A stretch of 64,000 nucleotides of DNA from Gaiellasilicea sp963763755. Its GTDB lineage: Bacteria; Actinomycetota; Thermoleophilia; Gaiellales; Gaiellaceae. The stretch spans positions 62,001-126,000 of the forward strand of contig CAVXQE010000009.1 of assembly GCA_963763755.1 (NCBI GenBank), written 5' to 3'. Below, in pieces: positions 26,724 to 35,278 of the stretch (the first letter of the stretch is position 1; each line of letters opens with the position of its first letter). The position numbers were made by a program, and so were the translations under genes. The notes below the pieces were generated by a model, which did not search any database, was not told the origin of the DNA, and saw only the letters and a program-made list of their open reading frames with translations.

Positions 26724-29507
26724 TCAGCCCGAGACGCGCACGACCGCGATCCCGCTCGGGATACGCGGCGTCAGGCGCTGTGGCATCGCGGCCGGGTCCG
26801 CCGGTCCGCCCGGCCGGGCGACGACGGTGGAGAACGTCTCGAAGTTGCTCTCCCAGAAACGCAGGGTCGTCCCCCGGGCGAGATGCGGCAACACGAGCGA
26901 GAAGCGGCCCTGTGTATCCGGCCACCGCACCGACAGCGGCTTGATAACGCCGTTTCGACCCAGGACGCCGACGATCAATCCACGATAGACGGCCCCAGCC
27001 TCGGGACTCGACTTGGGCAGCGGAAGCCCCAAACCGGAGGCCGGCAACTTGACGTCCATCGTCGCGCTACTGAGGCGCTTGAAGTCGACGTTGGCAAGCC
27101 CGGCACTGTACGAGCGCTGACCGACGGCGACCTGCACGTTCAGCTGCACCGGGTCGCTCCCCTGCTCGTCGGACGCAGAGAAGAACGACACGTAGCGACC
27201 GGTCGAGTTGGAGGGCAGAGAGAACGTCCAGAAGTCGCGGTCCGTCGTGCGGGTGACCACCGTCGCTCCCTGCACAGGACGACCCGAGGCGTCGGTGACT
27301 GTGCCGGAGAGCCGGTAACTGAGCAGCACGACCCTTGGTACCGGGGCGCCGTCAGCGCGAACGGCCCGCCCGCTGACAGCGACGGTCCCGTTCTTCTGCA
27401 GGCGCGCGCTGAGGTCGACGAGACGGTACGCGACGGAGATGCCCGCGCTTCGCGCACGCAGCGCGCTCTGTTCGGCGTCTGTCAGTGCACGGCCTCCGAC
27501 CCGCGCGCGGGAGACATCTGCGACTCGCACCGGGTGGCGCTGCGGCAGGGTCTTGTCGACGCGAAGGCTGAACCCGCCGTCCGCGTTGGTCGACTGGGTA
27601 GAGGTGTAGCGATCGACACCCATCCGTGCTCCGACGACGGGCTTGCCGCCAAGGAGCAGACGTCCGTTGACCGTCGCCTCGTTCGAGCTCGCGGCCTGCC
27701 AGAGCGCGAGCGGGACCGTGGCACCACCCTCAAACACGATGCGCGGCTGCGTGGCCACGGCTGCTGCAGGTTTCGCGCGCACCGCCTCACGACTCGTCCC
27801 GATTGTCGTCACCGGGTGCGAAACGGTGGCTGCGCTCTGGGACGCCCGCGTGCTGCGAGACCCGCCGAGTGAGAACACTTGCAGCAAGGACGCGACGCCG
27901 CCGTTCGACGAGGTCGGCGTGCCCCCGACTGTGACGGCGATGTACTCCTTGCCCCCCGCCGAGAAGATCGTGGGTCCGCTTGCGATCGGCCGCCCCGTGT
28001 TGAAAGTCCAGAGGACCTTGCCGGTCTTGAGGTCGAACGCGCGCAGCAGCCCGTCTCCGCCGCCCGCAAAACCGAGCCCGCTCGCGGTGACCGACACGCC
28101 TCCCCGCTCCGGTTCGGGCGTCGTGAACTTCCACACTCGCCGACCGGTCGAGACATCGATCGCGCTGATCGATCCGTGGTCGTGCCAGTTCTGGAGCGCT
28201 TCGCCGAAGCTGCCGTTCTCGAGCCCGAGGTACACGTCGCCCAACAGGAACTTCCGTTTCTTCTGCGTCGGCGTCAGCTTCTTCTGGATCAGCACCGCCG
28301 CGGTCTCCGCCGCGGCGTTGAAGACGTAGTTGGTCTTCGGGTCGTACGCGGCCGGGGAGTAGTTGAGGCCGCCGAGCGACGACGGGAAGACCGTCACGGG
28401 CTGCCCGGGCCGCAGCGGCGGATGCTCGACGCGGTCGATCACCTTGACGCGCTCGTGGAACGGCTGCCCGGTCGCTGCATCGAACGCGAACCAGACGCCT
28501 TCCATCGTCGCCACCGACACGACGCGGTGCGTCTTTCCGCCCACCTTGCCGGTGTAGACGAGCGGCGGCTGCGACACGTCGTACGCCCACTGGTTGCCGG
28601 AGAGCAACTGCTGCCACCACTTCATCTGGCCGGTCGTCAGGTCGACGGCGATCAGCGAGTCGGTTCGTGGGTTCGCTCCCGGCCGCAAGCCCGGGAAGTA
28701 CAGAGGCGTGGCCGAGCCGGTTCCGAAATACAGCGTGTTCGACGTCGTGTCGACCGTGGTGGGCGTCCAGACCGCCCCGCCGCCGACGATTCGCGAGGCG
28801 CGCCGCCACGACTGGAAGTCGGGCGGAACCGTCCAGAACGCACTCGGCCAGGCGGGCTTCAGGTCGGTCGTGTACGCCATCACGAAGCCGCGGATCCCGT
28901 ACTCGGAGCCTGCGGCGCCGACGATCACGCGGTTGTTCGCGCAGATCGGGGCGCTCGTCTCCGAATAGCCGTAGTTCGAGTTGGCGTTCGGCACGTCCTG
29001 GCCGAGCGCTGCCTCGGCGAGGACCTTCCCGTCGGACGGCCGCAGCGCCACGAGCTTCATGTCCAGCTGCGAGATGAAGAGGCGGCCATTGCAGTACGCG
29101 AGCCCGCGGTTGGCAACGATCCCGAAGTTCTTGAACATGCCGCTGTTCGGCGGCTTGTACTGCCAGATCACCTTGCCGGTCGCGCCGTCGAGCGCGAAGA
29201 CGTTGTCGTCGTTCGTCGTCACGTACAGGCGCCCGTCGATCGCGAGCGGATACGACTGCTGGCCGCGGCGGACGTCCGGATCGATCCGCTGGAAGTCGAT
29301 GTTGTAGACCCGCTCGAGCCGCGAGACGTTCGCCGGCGTGATCTCCGTCAACGGCGAAAGGCGGCTGTTGTCCGGCGTCCGGCCGAACGACTGCCAGTCG
29401 CCCGCGGGGATCGCCGTGGTGCGGGATGTCGACGCGAGCGACGCCGTCACGGGCACGAGAACGACCACGATCAACGCAGCGAAGAGGGCGTTCCGGCGAG
29501 ACCGCAC
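26724..29507 (-). CDS. PQQ-type quinoprotein dehydrogenase with C-terminal carboxypeptidase-regulatory-like domains
   Basis: 927 residues, intact, from GTG 29507, only 9 bases after the VWA gene of module A. Signal peptide at 1-26. Residues about 35-580 form the eight-bladed propeller: AGDWQSFGRTPDNSRLSPLT, VYALDGATGKVIWQYK-type blades, GAAGSEYGIRGFVMAY (Glu used for metal in quinoproteins), FGTGSATPLYFPGLRPGANP and the Asp region GNQWAYDVSQPPLVY. The vicinal Cys pair of methanol dehydrogenase is absent. Residues about 640-900 hold beta-sandwich repeats (VNGRLLLGGKPVVGARMGVD, YRLSGTVTDASGRPVQGATV). The substrate is unknown. Its position ties it to the mxa-like module. Confidence 0.82.
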   Translation of the reverse strand: MRSRRNALFAALIVVVLVPVTASLASTSRTTAIPAGDWQSFGRTPDNSRLSPLTEITPANVSRLERVYNIDFQRIDPDVRRGQQSYPLAIDGRLYVTTNDDNVFALDGATGKVIWQYKPPNSGMFKNFGIVANRGLAYCNGRLFISQLDMKLVALRPSDGKVLAEAALGQDVPNANSNYGYSETSAPICANNRVIVGAAGSEYGIRGFVMAYTTDLKPAWPSAFWTVPPDFQSWRRASRIVGGGAVWTPTTVDTTSNTLYFGTGSATPLYFPGLRPGANPRTDSLIAVDLTTGQMKWWQQLLSGNQWAYDVSQPPLVYTGKVGGKTHRVVSVATMEGVWFAFDAATGQPFHERVKVIDRVEHPPLRPGQPVTVFPSSLGGLNYSPAAYDPKTNYVFNAAAETAAVLIQKKLTPTQKKRKFLLGDVYLGLENGSFGEALQNWHDHGSISAIDVSTGRRVWKFTTPEPERGGVSVTASGLGFAGGGDGLLRAFDLKTGKVLWTFNTGRPIASGPTIFSAGGKEYIAVTVGGTPTSSNGGVASLLQVFSLGGSRSTRASQSAATVSHPVTTIGTSREAVRAKPAAAVATQPRIVFEGGATVPLALWQAASSNEATVNGRLLLGGKPVVGARMGVDRYTSTQSTNADGGFSLRVDKTLPQRHPVRVADVSRARVGGRALTDAEQSALRARSAGISVAYRLVDLSARLQKNGTVAVSGRAVRADGAPVPRVVLLSYRLSGTVTDASGRPVQGATVVTRTTDRDFWTFSLPSNSTGRYVSFFSASDEQGSDPVQLNVQVAVGQRSYSAGLANVDFKRLSSATMDVKLPASGLGLPLPKSSPEAGAVYRGLIVGVLGRNGVIKPLSVRWPDTQGRFSLVLPHLARGTTLRFWESNFETFSTVVARPGGPADPAAMPQRLTPRIPSGIAVVRVSG

Positions 29508-29516
29508 CGCAGAAGC

Positions 29517-30521
29517 TTACGCTTCCGTGAGGATCCGGTGCAACCGGACTCGCCTGAGCCGCAGGCCGAGGAGGGCGAGAACGGCTGCCAGAGCAAGCGC
29601 AGCCGCGTACGGGGCGAGGGCAAGTTCGCTCGCGCCTGTGCGTTGCGGGCCGACGGGACCGACGTCGGCTGCACGCTCCAGAGCCGCTGCCGCCGCGCCG
29701 AGATCGTCCTCCGAAAAGGCCTCGCCCCCGGCGGCCTCGGCGAGCGAGCGCGTCTTGTCGGCCGCTGCGGGGTCGGGGGCGTAGGCCGCTTCCGGCGACC
29801 CGTCGGCGCCGAAGACCCGCTCGGCGGGATTCCCGACGCGCACGACCAGCAGTCGGCAACCGCGCGGGCCCCCGAGCGCGCCGACCACGGCGGCCGGCGA
29901 GTACGAGCGGCTCTCGCCGTCGGTGACGAGGACGCATGTCCGCCGGCCCGCGGAGCGGTTGAAGAAGCCGTCGCGCGCGAGTGAGGTCAGTGCGTCGAAG
30001 CTCGTCGCATTCGTGCTGACCTGCTGCGGCGGCGGCGACTCGATCAGGACGGAGCGGGCCGCCGTTGCCGCAAACGCCTGCTCGTCGAGCGTCGGAAAGA
30101 GGTACGGCAGGACCCGGTCGGTAAGGCCGGCGAGGCCCGCGGGCACGGCAGGCACGGCGTCCCGGAGCCGGACGACCGCGGCACGAGCCCGCGCCAGGCG
30201 CGGCTGGCCGGATGGGCCTTCCGCGGCCGCCATGGAACGCGACACGTCGACGACGAAGAAGACCTGGGACTCCGTGCGGGCTCGATGGCGCTCCGTGCTG
30301 CTCCAGACGGGCTGCGCCGCGGCAATCCCGATGAAGACGCAGGCAGCTGTCACCAGAGCGGCGGGGACAATGGCTGCACGGCGGCTCGCCGGGGGCAGCC
30401 GAAGGGCGCGTGCAATGCGCTCGATGCGCAGCGTCGAGACCGCGAGGACGGCGAGCGGAATGAGCGCGACGAGGGCGAGCAAACCACCGCGCGGTGAGAG
30501 GAAGGTCAGTGAGGCAAGCAT
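29517..30521 (-). CDS. VWA-domain membrane protein, MxaL/BatA-like (module A, sixth gene)
   Basis: 334 residues from ATG 30521. Two N-terminal membrane helices (GLLALVALIPLAVLAVSTLR and AAIVPAALVTAACVFIGIAA) are followed by a von Willebrand A domain with the MIDAS motif DVSRS (QVFFVVDVSRSMAAAEGPSG) and TDGES. A C-terminal helix (ELALAPYAAALALAAVLALL) ends in a basic tail. It is the equivalent of the sixth gene of module B (43466-44434; shared LxxPxGxLLA start and RVLPxxFPTxDEQxF block). In methylotrophs MxaL is needed to make active methanol dehydrogenase. The start lies 1 base after the MxaK-like stop. Confidence 0.8.
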   Translation of the reverse strand: MLASLTFLSPRGGLLALVALIPLAVLAVSTLRIERIARALRLPPASRRAAIVPAALVTAACVFIGIAAAQPVWSSTERHRARTESQVFFVVDVSRSMAAAEGPSGQPRLARARAAVVRLRDAVPAVPAGLAGLTDRVLPYLFPTLDEQAFAATAARSVLIESPPPQQVSTNATSFDALTSLARDGFFNRSAGRRTCVLVTDGESRSYSPAAVVGALGGPRGCRLLVVRVGNPAERVFGADGSPEAAYAPDPAAADKTRSLAEAAGGEAFSEDDLGAAAAALERAADVGPVGPQRTGASELALAPYAAALALAAVLALLGLRLRRVRLHRILTEA

Positions 30522-30522
30522 G

Positions 30523-31101
30523 TCAGTACCCCCGCCCCGGCGTCCCTGAGCCCGCACCACGTTGTCCTCGCCCCAGCGCCCCGGAGCCGCTGCCCGGCCC
30601 CTGCCGCGTCGCCGTCGCACGCGTGCGCCGCAGCAGCAGCTCGAGGTTGTACTTGGCGGCCCCGTTCGCGGGATCGCGCCGGATCGCCGCCTCGAAGGTC
30701 GAGCGTGCCCGGTCGTCGGCGGCGACTCCGCCGGTGACGCGGCCACCTCCTACGACGAGCACGCCGAGCAGGTTTCCCGCCTGCGATGCAGCGGCGGACG
30801 ATCCGTGTGCTGCAACGTCGGCCAGTCGCACCTCGGCGATCGAGCGTCGCGTCGTCCGGGTGACGCCGTTGTCGAAGCCGCGCCCGGTCGTGTATGCCAC
30901 CCGGAAGGACCGCACCGCGCGGCGTTGCGCGAGCTCATCGTCGACCGCGAGCACCGAACGCACCGGATCTCCGGGGAGCCACGTTCGCGCAGCTCGCACA
31001 TCGTCGCCCCGCAGCACGTCACGCCAGGCGAGCATGTCGTGCGCGGCGGCGGCGAGGCCGGCGGCAACGACGAGCAGCAGCACGGCACCGGCCCGCCTCA
31101 T
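30523..31101 (-). CDS. MxaK-like membrane-anchored protein (module A, fifth gene)
   Basis: 192 residues; ATG overlaps the preceding stop (ATGA). An N-terminal signal-anchor (AGAVLLLVVAAGLAAAAHDM) is followed by AWRDVLRGDDVRAARTWLPG and a half-TPR-like end (STFEAAIRRDPANGAAKYNL with ELLLRRTR), then a Gly-rich tail ending GTPGRGY. Module B encodes a homologue with the same H-D-xW start, the NAxxNLELLLR block and a DPGHGY tail. The size and position fit MxaK. No enzymatic motif is visible; a role as an assembly or scaffold partner for the VWA proteins is inference. Confidence 0.7.
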   Translation of the reverse strand: MRRAGAVLLLVVAAGLAAAAHDMLAWRDVLRGDDVRAARTWLPGDPVRSVLAVDDELAQRRAVRSFRVAYTTGRGFDNGVTRTTRRSIAEVRLADVAAHGSSAAASQAGNLLGVLVVGGGRVTGGVAADDRARSTFEAAIRRDPANGAAKYNLELLLRRTRATATRQGPGSGSGALGRGQRGAGSGTPGRGY

Positions 31102-31913
31102 GCCGTCCCCCAGCGAACGCGTTCCGTGATGACGAGGAACGCCGAAAGCACTGCCGCCAGCAGGATGGCGAGGCCGACCAGCCCGCGCGGGATATCGGCC
31201 CGTGCTCCGGCCCGGCGCTCGTCGGGCAGGGCTGCGCCGACCATCCGACTACCGTTGGGCAGCAGACGCTCGACGTAGCGCGCGTCCTCAGGCGACGGGT
31301 TCAGCCCCACCACCCGGATCGGGATCCCGAGTTGGCGGTAGGCGAGCGCGACGCTCGTCAGGCTCTCGAGGTCACCGGCGTCGTCGTCGAGATCGCTGAC
31401 GAGAATCACGAGCGGCCGCGCGATGTGGCCCCGCCGGACGACGTCGAGCGCAAGCGAAAGACCCGTCGAGATGCGCGTCCCGGCGCTGAACGACGAAGTC
31501 CACGGGCTCCGCGGCGGCTGTGGCTGTAATCCGGGCGTCGTCGGCCGCGAGATCCGGAAGAAGCGCTCGAAGTTTCCGAGCTCTGAGACCGGAGTGCCCG
31601 GCGGCAGCGCCTGGTAGGCCGTGTCCGAGAAGAGGATCAACCCGGCGTCGCCCCCGTCGCGGCGCAGTCGCTCCAACGTCGTCGCGATCCGCGCGTAGGT
31701 CTCCCACGAGATGCTCGCGGAGACGTCGACGACCACGACCCCGTTCGCCCCTTGCGGAAGCAGCGTCTCCGCCGGCGCGGCGCGCCGTGGCGCGATGGCG
31801 ACAACGGCGAGGGCAAGCGCCGCCGCGAGCACGACGAGCGCGAGGCGCGCCCAGCGACTGCGGCGAACCAGCGCCGCAAAAGAACGGAAGTCGCTGACCT
31901 CGATCGCGTTCAC
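31098..31913 (-). CDS. VWA-domain membrane protein, MxaC-like (module A, fourth gene)
   Basis: 271 residues from GTG 31913, overlapping the MxaA-like stop. One N-terminal helix (WARLALVVLAAALALAVVAI), then a VWA domain with MIDAS DVSAS (GVVVVDVSASISWETYARIA), SAGTRISTGLSLALDVVRRG and LVSDLDDD, and a C-terminal helix (GLVGLAILLAAVLSAFLVIT). It matches module B gene 41973-42815 block for block. VWA domains of this kind act with a MoxR ATPase to load metal or remodel a target enzyme. Confidence 0.8.
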   Translation of the reverse strand: MNAIEVSDFRSFAALVRRSRWARLALVVLAAALALAVVAIAPRRAAPAETLLPQGANGVVVVDVSASISWETYARIATTLERLRRDGGDAGLILFSDTAYQALPPGTPVSELGNFERFFRISRPTTPGLQPQPPRSPWTSSFSAGTRISTGLSLALDVVRRGHIARPLVILVSDLDDDAGDLESLTSVALAYRQLGIPIRVVGLNPSPEDARYVERLLPNGSRMVGAALPDERRAGARADIPRGLVGLAILLAAVLSAFLVITERVRWGTA

Positions 31914-32719
31914 GAGGCGTTCCCGAGTGTCGTCTCGACCCGGTCGGCAAGTGCTGTGACCTCCGGTGGCTGCGGGTCGGGCTCCGACCAGGCGACTCGG
32001 ATCGCGTCGACCGCGACGTCGCTCCCACGTGTCCCGGCGGCCCGCGCCACGTAATCGGCGGCACGCCGACGGTCGGGGACCGGCCGCCGCGCCGACTCGC
32101 GCAGCAGGCGAAGCGCGTGCTCGAGCCCGCCCCGGAGGAGCACTCCCGAGTCGGTCGTGCGTCGCCGGACGACGCCGGGAGCGACGAGAAGCGCCGCTGC
32201 GGCGACACAGATGATGGCGAGCAGCACGAGCGCGGCGATCGCCAGGCGGGACGGCGCCCCTGCAGGGCGAACCGTGTCGTCGAACCGGTAGCGCGCTCGC
32301 GATTCTTTGACGGCAGTCTCCGGCACGCGGGGCTCGAGCGTGATCGTGACCGGCGCGCCGAGAGTCCGAGCGCCGCCGCTGATCACGCGCACGGGCGGAA
32401 GCGCGACGCGCCGCGTCCGGCTGTCGGGCGCGCAGCCCCGATCGAGGCAGATCAGCTGCTGCTCGATGCGAACGACCTTGCCTCCGTCGGAGACAGAGCG
32501 CCTGGGCGGCGCCGCAACGACGAAGGGCCCCGGCTCCGCGAAGACCGTCGAGCCCGAAGGCCCGCGCACCTCGACCACGTAGAGGAACGGGTCTCCGAGT
32601 CCGACGACCTGCCGGTCGACGGTGGCGCGCACCACCACGCTCTCGGCCACAGCCGAGGGCGCGGCGGCGAGCACCGCGAAAGCTACGAGCGCGGCGATCT
32701 TCAGGAGTACGCCCTCCAC
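31910..32719 (-). CDS. MxaA-like membrane protein (module A, third gene)
   Basis: 269 residues from GTG 32719, 19 bases inside the DUF58 gene end. Signal peptide (IAALVAFAVLAAAPSAVAE); an extracytoplasmic beta-rich region with a two-cysteine block QQLICLDRGCAPDSR; a membrane helix (AIAALVLLAIICVAAAALLV); and a cytoplasmic helical domain (LEHALRLLRESARRPVPDRR). The homologue in module B carries the equivalent ELQCTSRECLPRG. The C-x4-C-x-P pattern common to both is the main family mark I can see. In methylotrophs MxaA is required for calcium incorporation into methanol dehydrogenase. Confidence 0.72.
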   Translation of the reverse strand: MEGVLLKIAALVAFAVLAAAPSAVAESVVVRATVDRQVVGLGDPFLYVVEVRGPSGSTVFAEPGPFVVAAPPRRSVSDGGKVVRIEQQLICLDRGCAPDSRTRRVALPPVRVISGGARTLGAPVTITLEPRVPETAVKESRARYRFDDTVRPAGAPSRLAIAALVLLAIICVAAAALLVAPGVVRRRTTDSGVLLRGGLEHALRLLRESARRPVPDRRRAADYVARAAGTRGSDVAVDAIRVAWSEPDPQPPEVTALADRVETTLGNAS

Positions 32720-33618
32720 GAGCGGCGCCGACGCTCGGCCCAGCGGTGAAACCGCTCGGCGACATCCGCGGCGTCGGCCGTGTCGACGAGCACAGGATCG
32801 AAACCGATCCGGCGAAAGAGCTCCAGCAGGCGCGCCAGACGCGCCTCGTTGGCCGCAGCGCGCTCGCGGGCCCCACGCGGCGAGAACCAGACGTCCTCGA
32901 CGCGACCGGTCGCCGGGTCTGCAAGCGGTACGGCAGCGCCGCCGACAGCGGGAAACGACGACTCCCAGACGGGATCCTGCACGACGACCGGGGTCACGTC
33001 CCAGTGCAGCGCACGCAAGCGAGCCCACACCCGTGTCGGCACCGGGTCGAGGAAGTCCGAGACGACGAACACGAAGCTTCCGGACGGCAGCGCCCTCGCA
33101 TCGCGCACGACACCGTCGAGCGCGCTGCGCAACGAGCCGGTGTCGCCCCCGTACGCGCCCCGTCGGCGCCTGTCGAGCGCGGCGAGCGACGGACCCCGGC
33201 CGCGCACCCACATCGGGCTGTGTGAGACCCCGTCGCTGAAGACGAGCTCGCCGCGCTCCGCGATCGCACTTGCGGCGATCAGCCGCTCGGCGGCTTCGGC
33301 TGCACGCCGTTTGTCCAGCCAGGGCGTCGGCGACGGATGGATCGCCATCCCCGGCCGGCGATCGACGACGAGCGCGACGCGCGGAGCCTGCTCGGCGAAG
33401 AATTGGCGGACCACGAACTCGTCGGTGCCTCGCGACTCGGAGAGACGTGCAGATGCTGCCCAGTGGATGTGCGCGGTGAGGTCGCCGGGCCGGTAGGGAC
33501 GAGTCCCTGCGATCTCGTCACCGTCACCCCGGCGCGACGTGCGCCGGCGGCCGAACTGGACACCGAGGAAGCGACGGCGCGGGACAAGCGGGAAAGGCCG
33601 CGCAGCCTTCGTGCTCAC
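32701..33618 (-). CDS. DUF58 domain protein, MxaS-like (module A, second gene)
   Basis: 305 residues from GTG 33618, overlapping the MoxR stop (GTGA). The DUF58 signature reads ARPFPLVPRRRFLGVQFGRR, EIAGTRPYRPGDLTAHIHWA, ASARLSESRGTDEFVVRQFF, followed by a VWA-like region ALVVDRRPGMAIHPSPTPWL and FVFVVSDFLDPVPTRVWARL. It has no membrane segment, so it is cytoplasmic or peripheral. DUF58 proteins accompany MoxR ATPases as the adaptor of the machine. Confidence 0.82.
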   Translation of the reverse strand: MSTKAARPFPLVPRRRFLGVQFGRRRTSRRGDGDEIAGTRPYRPGDLTAHIHWAASARLSESRGTDEFVVRQFFAEQAPRVALVVDRRPGMAIHPSPTPWLDKRRAAEAAERLIAASAIAERGELVFSDGVSHSPMWVRGRGPSLAALDRRRRGAYGGDTGSLRSALDGVVRDARALPSGSFVFVVSDFLDPVPTRVWARLRALHWDVTPVVVQDPVWESSFPAVGGAAVPLADPATGRVEDVWFSPRGARERAAANEARLARLLELFRRIGFDPVLVDTADAADVAERFHRWAERRRRSWRAYS

Positions 33619-34633
33619 GTCTTGGCCGCGCGCGCCTCGAGGTCCCAATCGGGCTCGGGTCGCGGAGCGCTCGATGACCGCGCTCGCGAAGACGCGTTCA
33701 ATCGCCTGCTGCCGCGTCAGGTCCTCCTCGAACATGAGATCGGGTGCGACGACGAGGCGGTGGCCGAGCACCGGCAGGAAGAGCTGCTCGACGTCCTCCG
33801 GGGCGACGAACGGCCGGCCGTGCAGCAACGCCCACGCGCGAGCGACGCGCTCGAGTGCAAGCGTTCCGCGGACGGAGGCGCCGACCTGCACGATCTCGAG
33901 CTCGCGCGTGGCGCGCACGAGGTCGACGATCCATCGCTTGAGGAGCGGATCGACGTACACGTCCTCGACGGCGGAGTACAGCGTCTCGAGCTCGGCGAGG
34001 TCGACGGCGGGGCGCAGCCGGCTCAGCGGATGGCCGTGCGAGTTGGTCGTCGAGGATGCGCAGCTCGTCCTCGGCGTTCGGATACCCGAGCGAGGTTCGC
34101 AGCAGGAACCGGTCGAGTTGCGCCTCTGGGAGCGGGAACGTGCCCTCCTGCTCGATCGGGTTCTCGGTCGCGATCAGAAAAAACGGATCGGGGAGACGAC
34201 GCGTGGCGCCGTCGACCGTCACCTGCTGCTCGGCCATCGCCTCGAGCAGCGCGGACTGCGCCTTGGGCAGCGCCCGGTTCACCTCGTCGACGAGGAGGAC
34301 GTTTGCGAACACCGGACCGGCGCGGAACTCGAACTCGCGCGTCTTCGGGTTCCAGATCGAGAGACCGGTGATGTCGGTCGGCTGGAGGTCTGGCGTGCAC
34401 TGGACGCGTGACGCGACCGCACCTTCGATGCTCCCCGCAATCGAGCGCGCGAGGACGGTCTTGGCCGTGCCCGGAACGTCCTCGAGGAGCACGTGGCCGC
34501 GCGAGGCGAGCGCGGCGACGACGAGCGCGACCGTCTCGCTCTTGCCGAGCACGACCGTCTCCACGTTCTGCCGCAAGCGGCCTGCGACCTCGATCGCCCC
34601 GTCGAAGACCGTGCTGTCAGTCGCTTCGCGCAC
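33615..34633 (-). CDS. moxR: MoxR-type AAA+ ATPase (module A, first gene; two frame breaks)
   Basis: About 338 residues from GTG 34633. Walker A is EDVPGTAKTVLARSIAG, the MoxR block RVQCTPDLQPTDITG, Walker B LLVDEVNRALPKAQSALLEA, sensor 1 FLIATENPIEQEGTFPLPEA and the arginine-finger region QLDRFLLR. A break near 34035 is followed by AVDLAELETLYSAVEDVYVD and VGASVRGTLALERVARAWAL (lid). A second break near 33650 restores the end EPDWDLEARAAKT with the stop overlapping the DUF58 start. It is a close paralogue of 39074-40099. It probably powers metal insertion or activation of a partner enzyme; assigned as MxaR-like by gene order. Confidence 0.87.
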
Positions 34634-34667
34634 CGGCCGATCCTAGCCAGCACCAGGTCTGCGGAGC

Positions 34668-34695
34668 GACGGCGGATGAGCCCTCATCCGCCGTC
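34668..34695 (-). terminator. 13-base perfect hairpin between cupredoxin gene and module A
   Basis: GACGGCGGATGAG and CTCATCCGCCGTC pair perfectly around a 2-base centre, between the stop of the plastocyanin-like gene (34730) and the start of moxR (34633) on the minus strand. It separates the quinoprotein-cupredoxin unit from module A or limits read-through into it. No T-tract. Confidence 0.65.
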
Positions 34696-34729
34696 GTCTC
34701 CCGAGCTCCCGAAACCGTCGGAAGGTGAA

Positions 34730-35131
34730 CTACTTGACGGTGAGCTTCCCTGCCATGCCGAGCTCGGCGTGGCGCGGGACGTCGCAGATGAACTGGACCC
34801 TGCCGGTCTTCTTGAAGACCACCGGGAAGGTGTAGGTCTTTCCAGGGGTGATGACCTTCCCGGCCTTCACCCTCACAAGGTCGAAGTTGTGGAAAGCATT
34901 GCCTTTGTTGACGGTCTTGAAGACGTACTTGACGCCGCGCTTATACGGCCCCGCGTACGAGAGCTTGAACTTGAAGTCGGTCATCGTCACGGTGACGTTC
35001 TTCGTCACCACTTTCGACGACGACGGCGACGCCGCGGCATTCGACGAAGACGACGACGCGACAGCCACCGCGGCATAGAGGCCGCACGTCACGATGGCGA
35101 TCGCGAAGGCGATGCCAATCTGCTTTCTCAT
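34730..35131 (-). CDS. Plastocyanin-like cupredoxin with complete type-1 copper site
   Basis: 133 residues from ATG 35131 (GGAGGG upstream; the longer GTG/ATG choices add a hydrophilic leader and are unlikely). Signal peptide MRKQIGIAFAIAIVTCGLYA. After a Ser/Ala linker, the cupredoxin body gives VTVTMTDFKFKLSYAGPYKR, His ligand in AFHNFDLVRV and the loop FICDVPRHAELGMAGK (Cys, His, Met). It would be an exported blue-copper electron carrier. It lies downstream of a PQQ-type dehydrogenase on the same strand, so it is the natural acceptor candidate for that enzyme. Confidence 0.82.
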   Translation of the reverse strand: MRKQIGIAFAIAIVTCGLYAAVAVASSSSSNAAASPSSSKVVTKNVTVTMTDFKFKLSYAGPYKRGVKYVFKTVNKGNAFHNFDLVRVKAGKVITPGKTYTFPVVFKKTGRVQFICDVPRHAELGMAGKLTVK

Positions 35132-35224
35132 GGGAAAAGACCCTCCTGGGGCGTCTCGATACTTGACGTTGGCGTTCGATTCCAACCGTAGCAGGCCTTA
35201 CACACCTCGGGCGAGGCAGCGCAC

Positions 35225-35254
35225 GGCGAGGGCCGGCTCGCGCCGGCCCTCGCC
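35225..35254 (-). terminator. 13-base perfect hairpin between quinoprotein and cupredoxin genes
   Basis: GGCGAGGGCCGGC and GCCGGCCCTCGCC form a perfect stem with a TCGC loop, 24 bases past the quinoprotein stop (minus strand). It could end the long transcript, or act as a processing or attenuation point that sets the ratio of dehydrogenase to cupredoxin. Confidence 0.65.
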
Positions 35255-35278
35255 CATCCTCGTCGGTTCGCGTCCTGC

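Noticed and set aside
27787..29984. Long open frames on both strands across the 927-residue quinoprotein
   Set aside because: They have low-complexity Arg/Ala-rich products and no start signals; the propeller frame explains the region.
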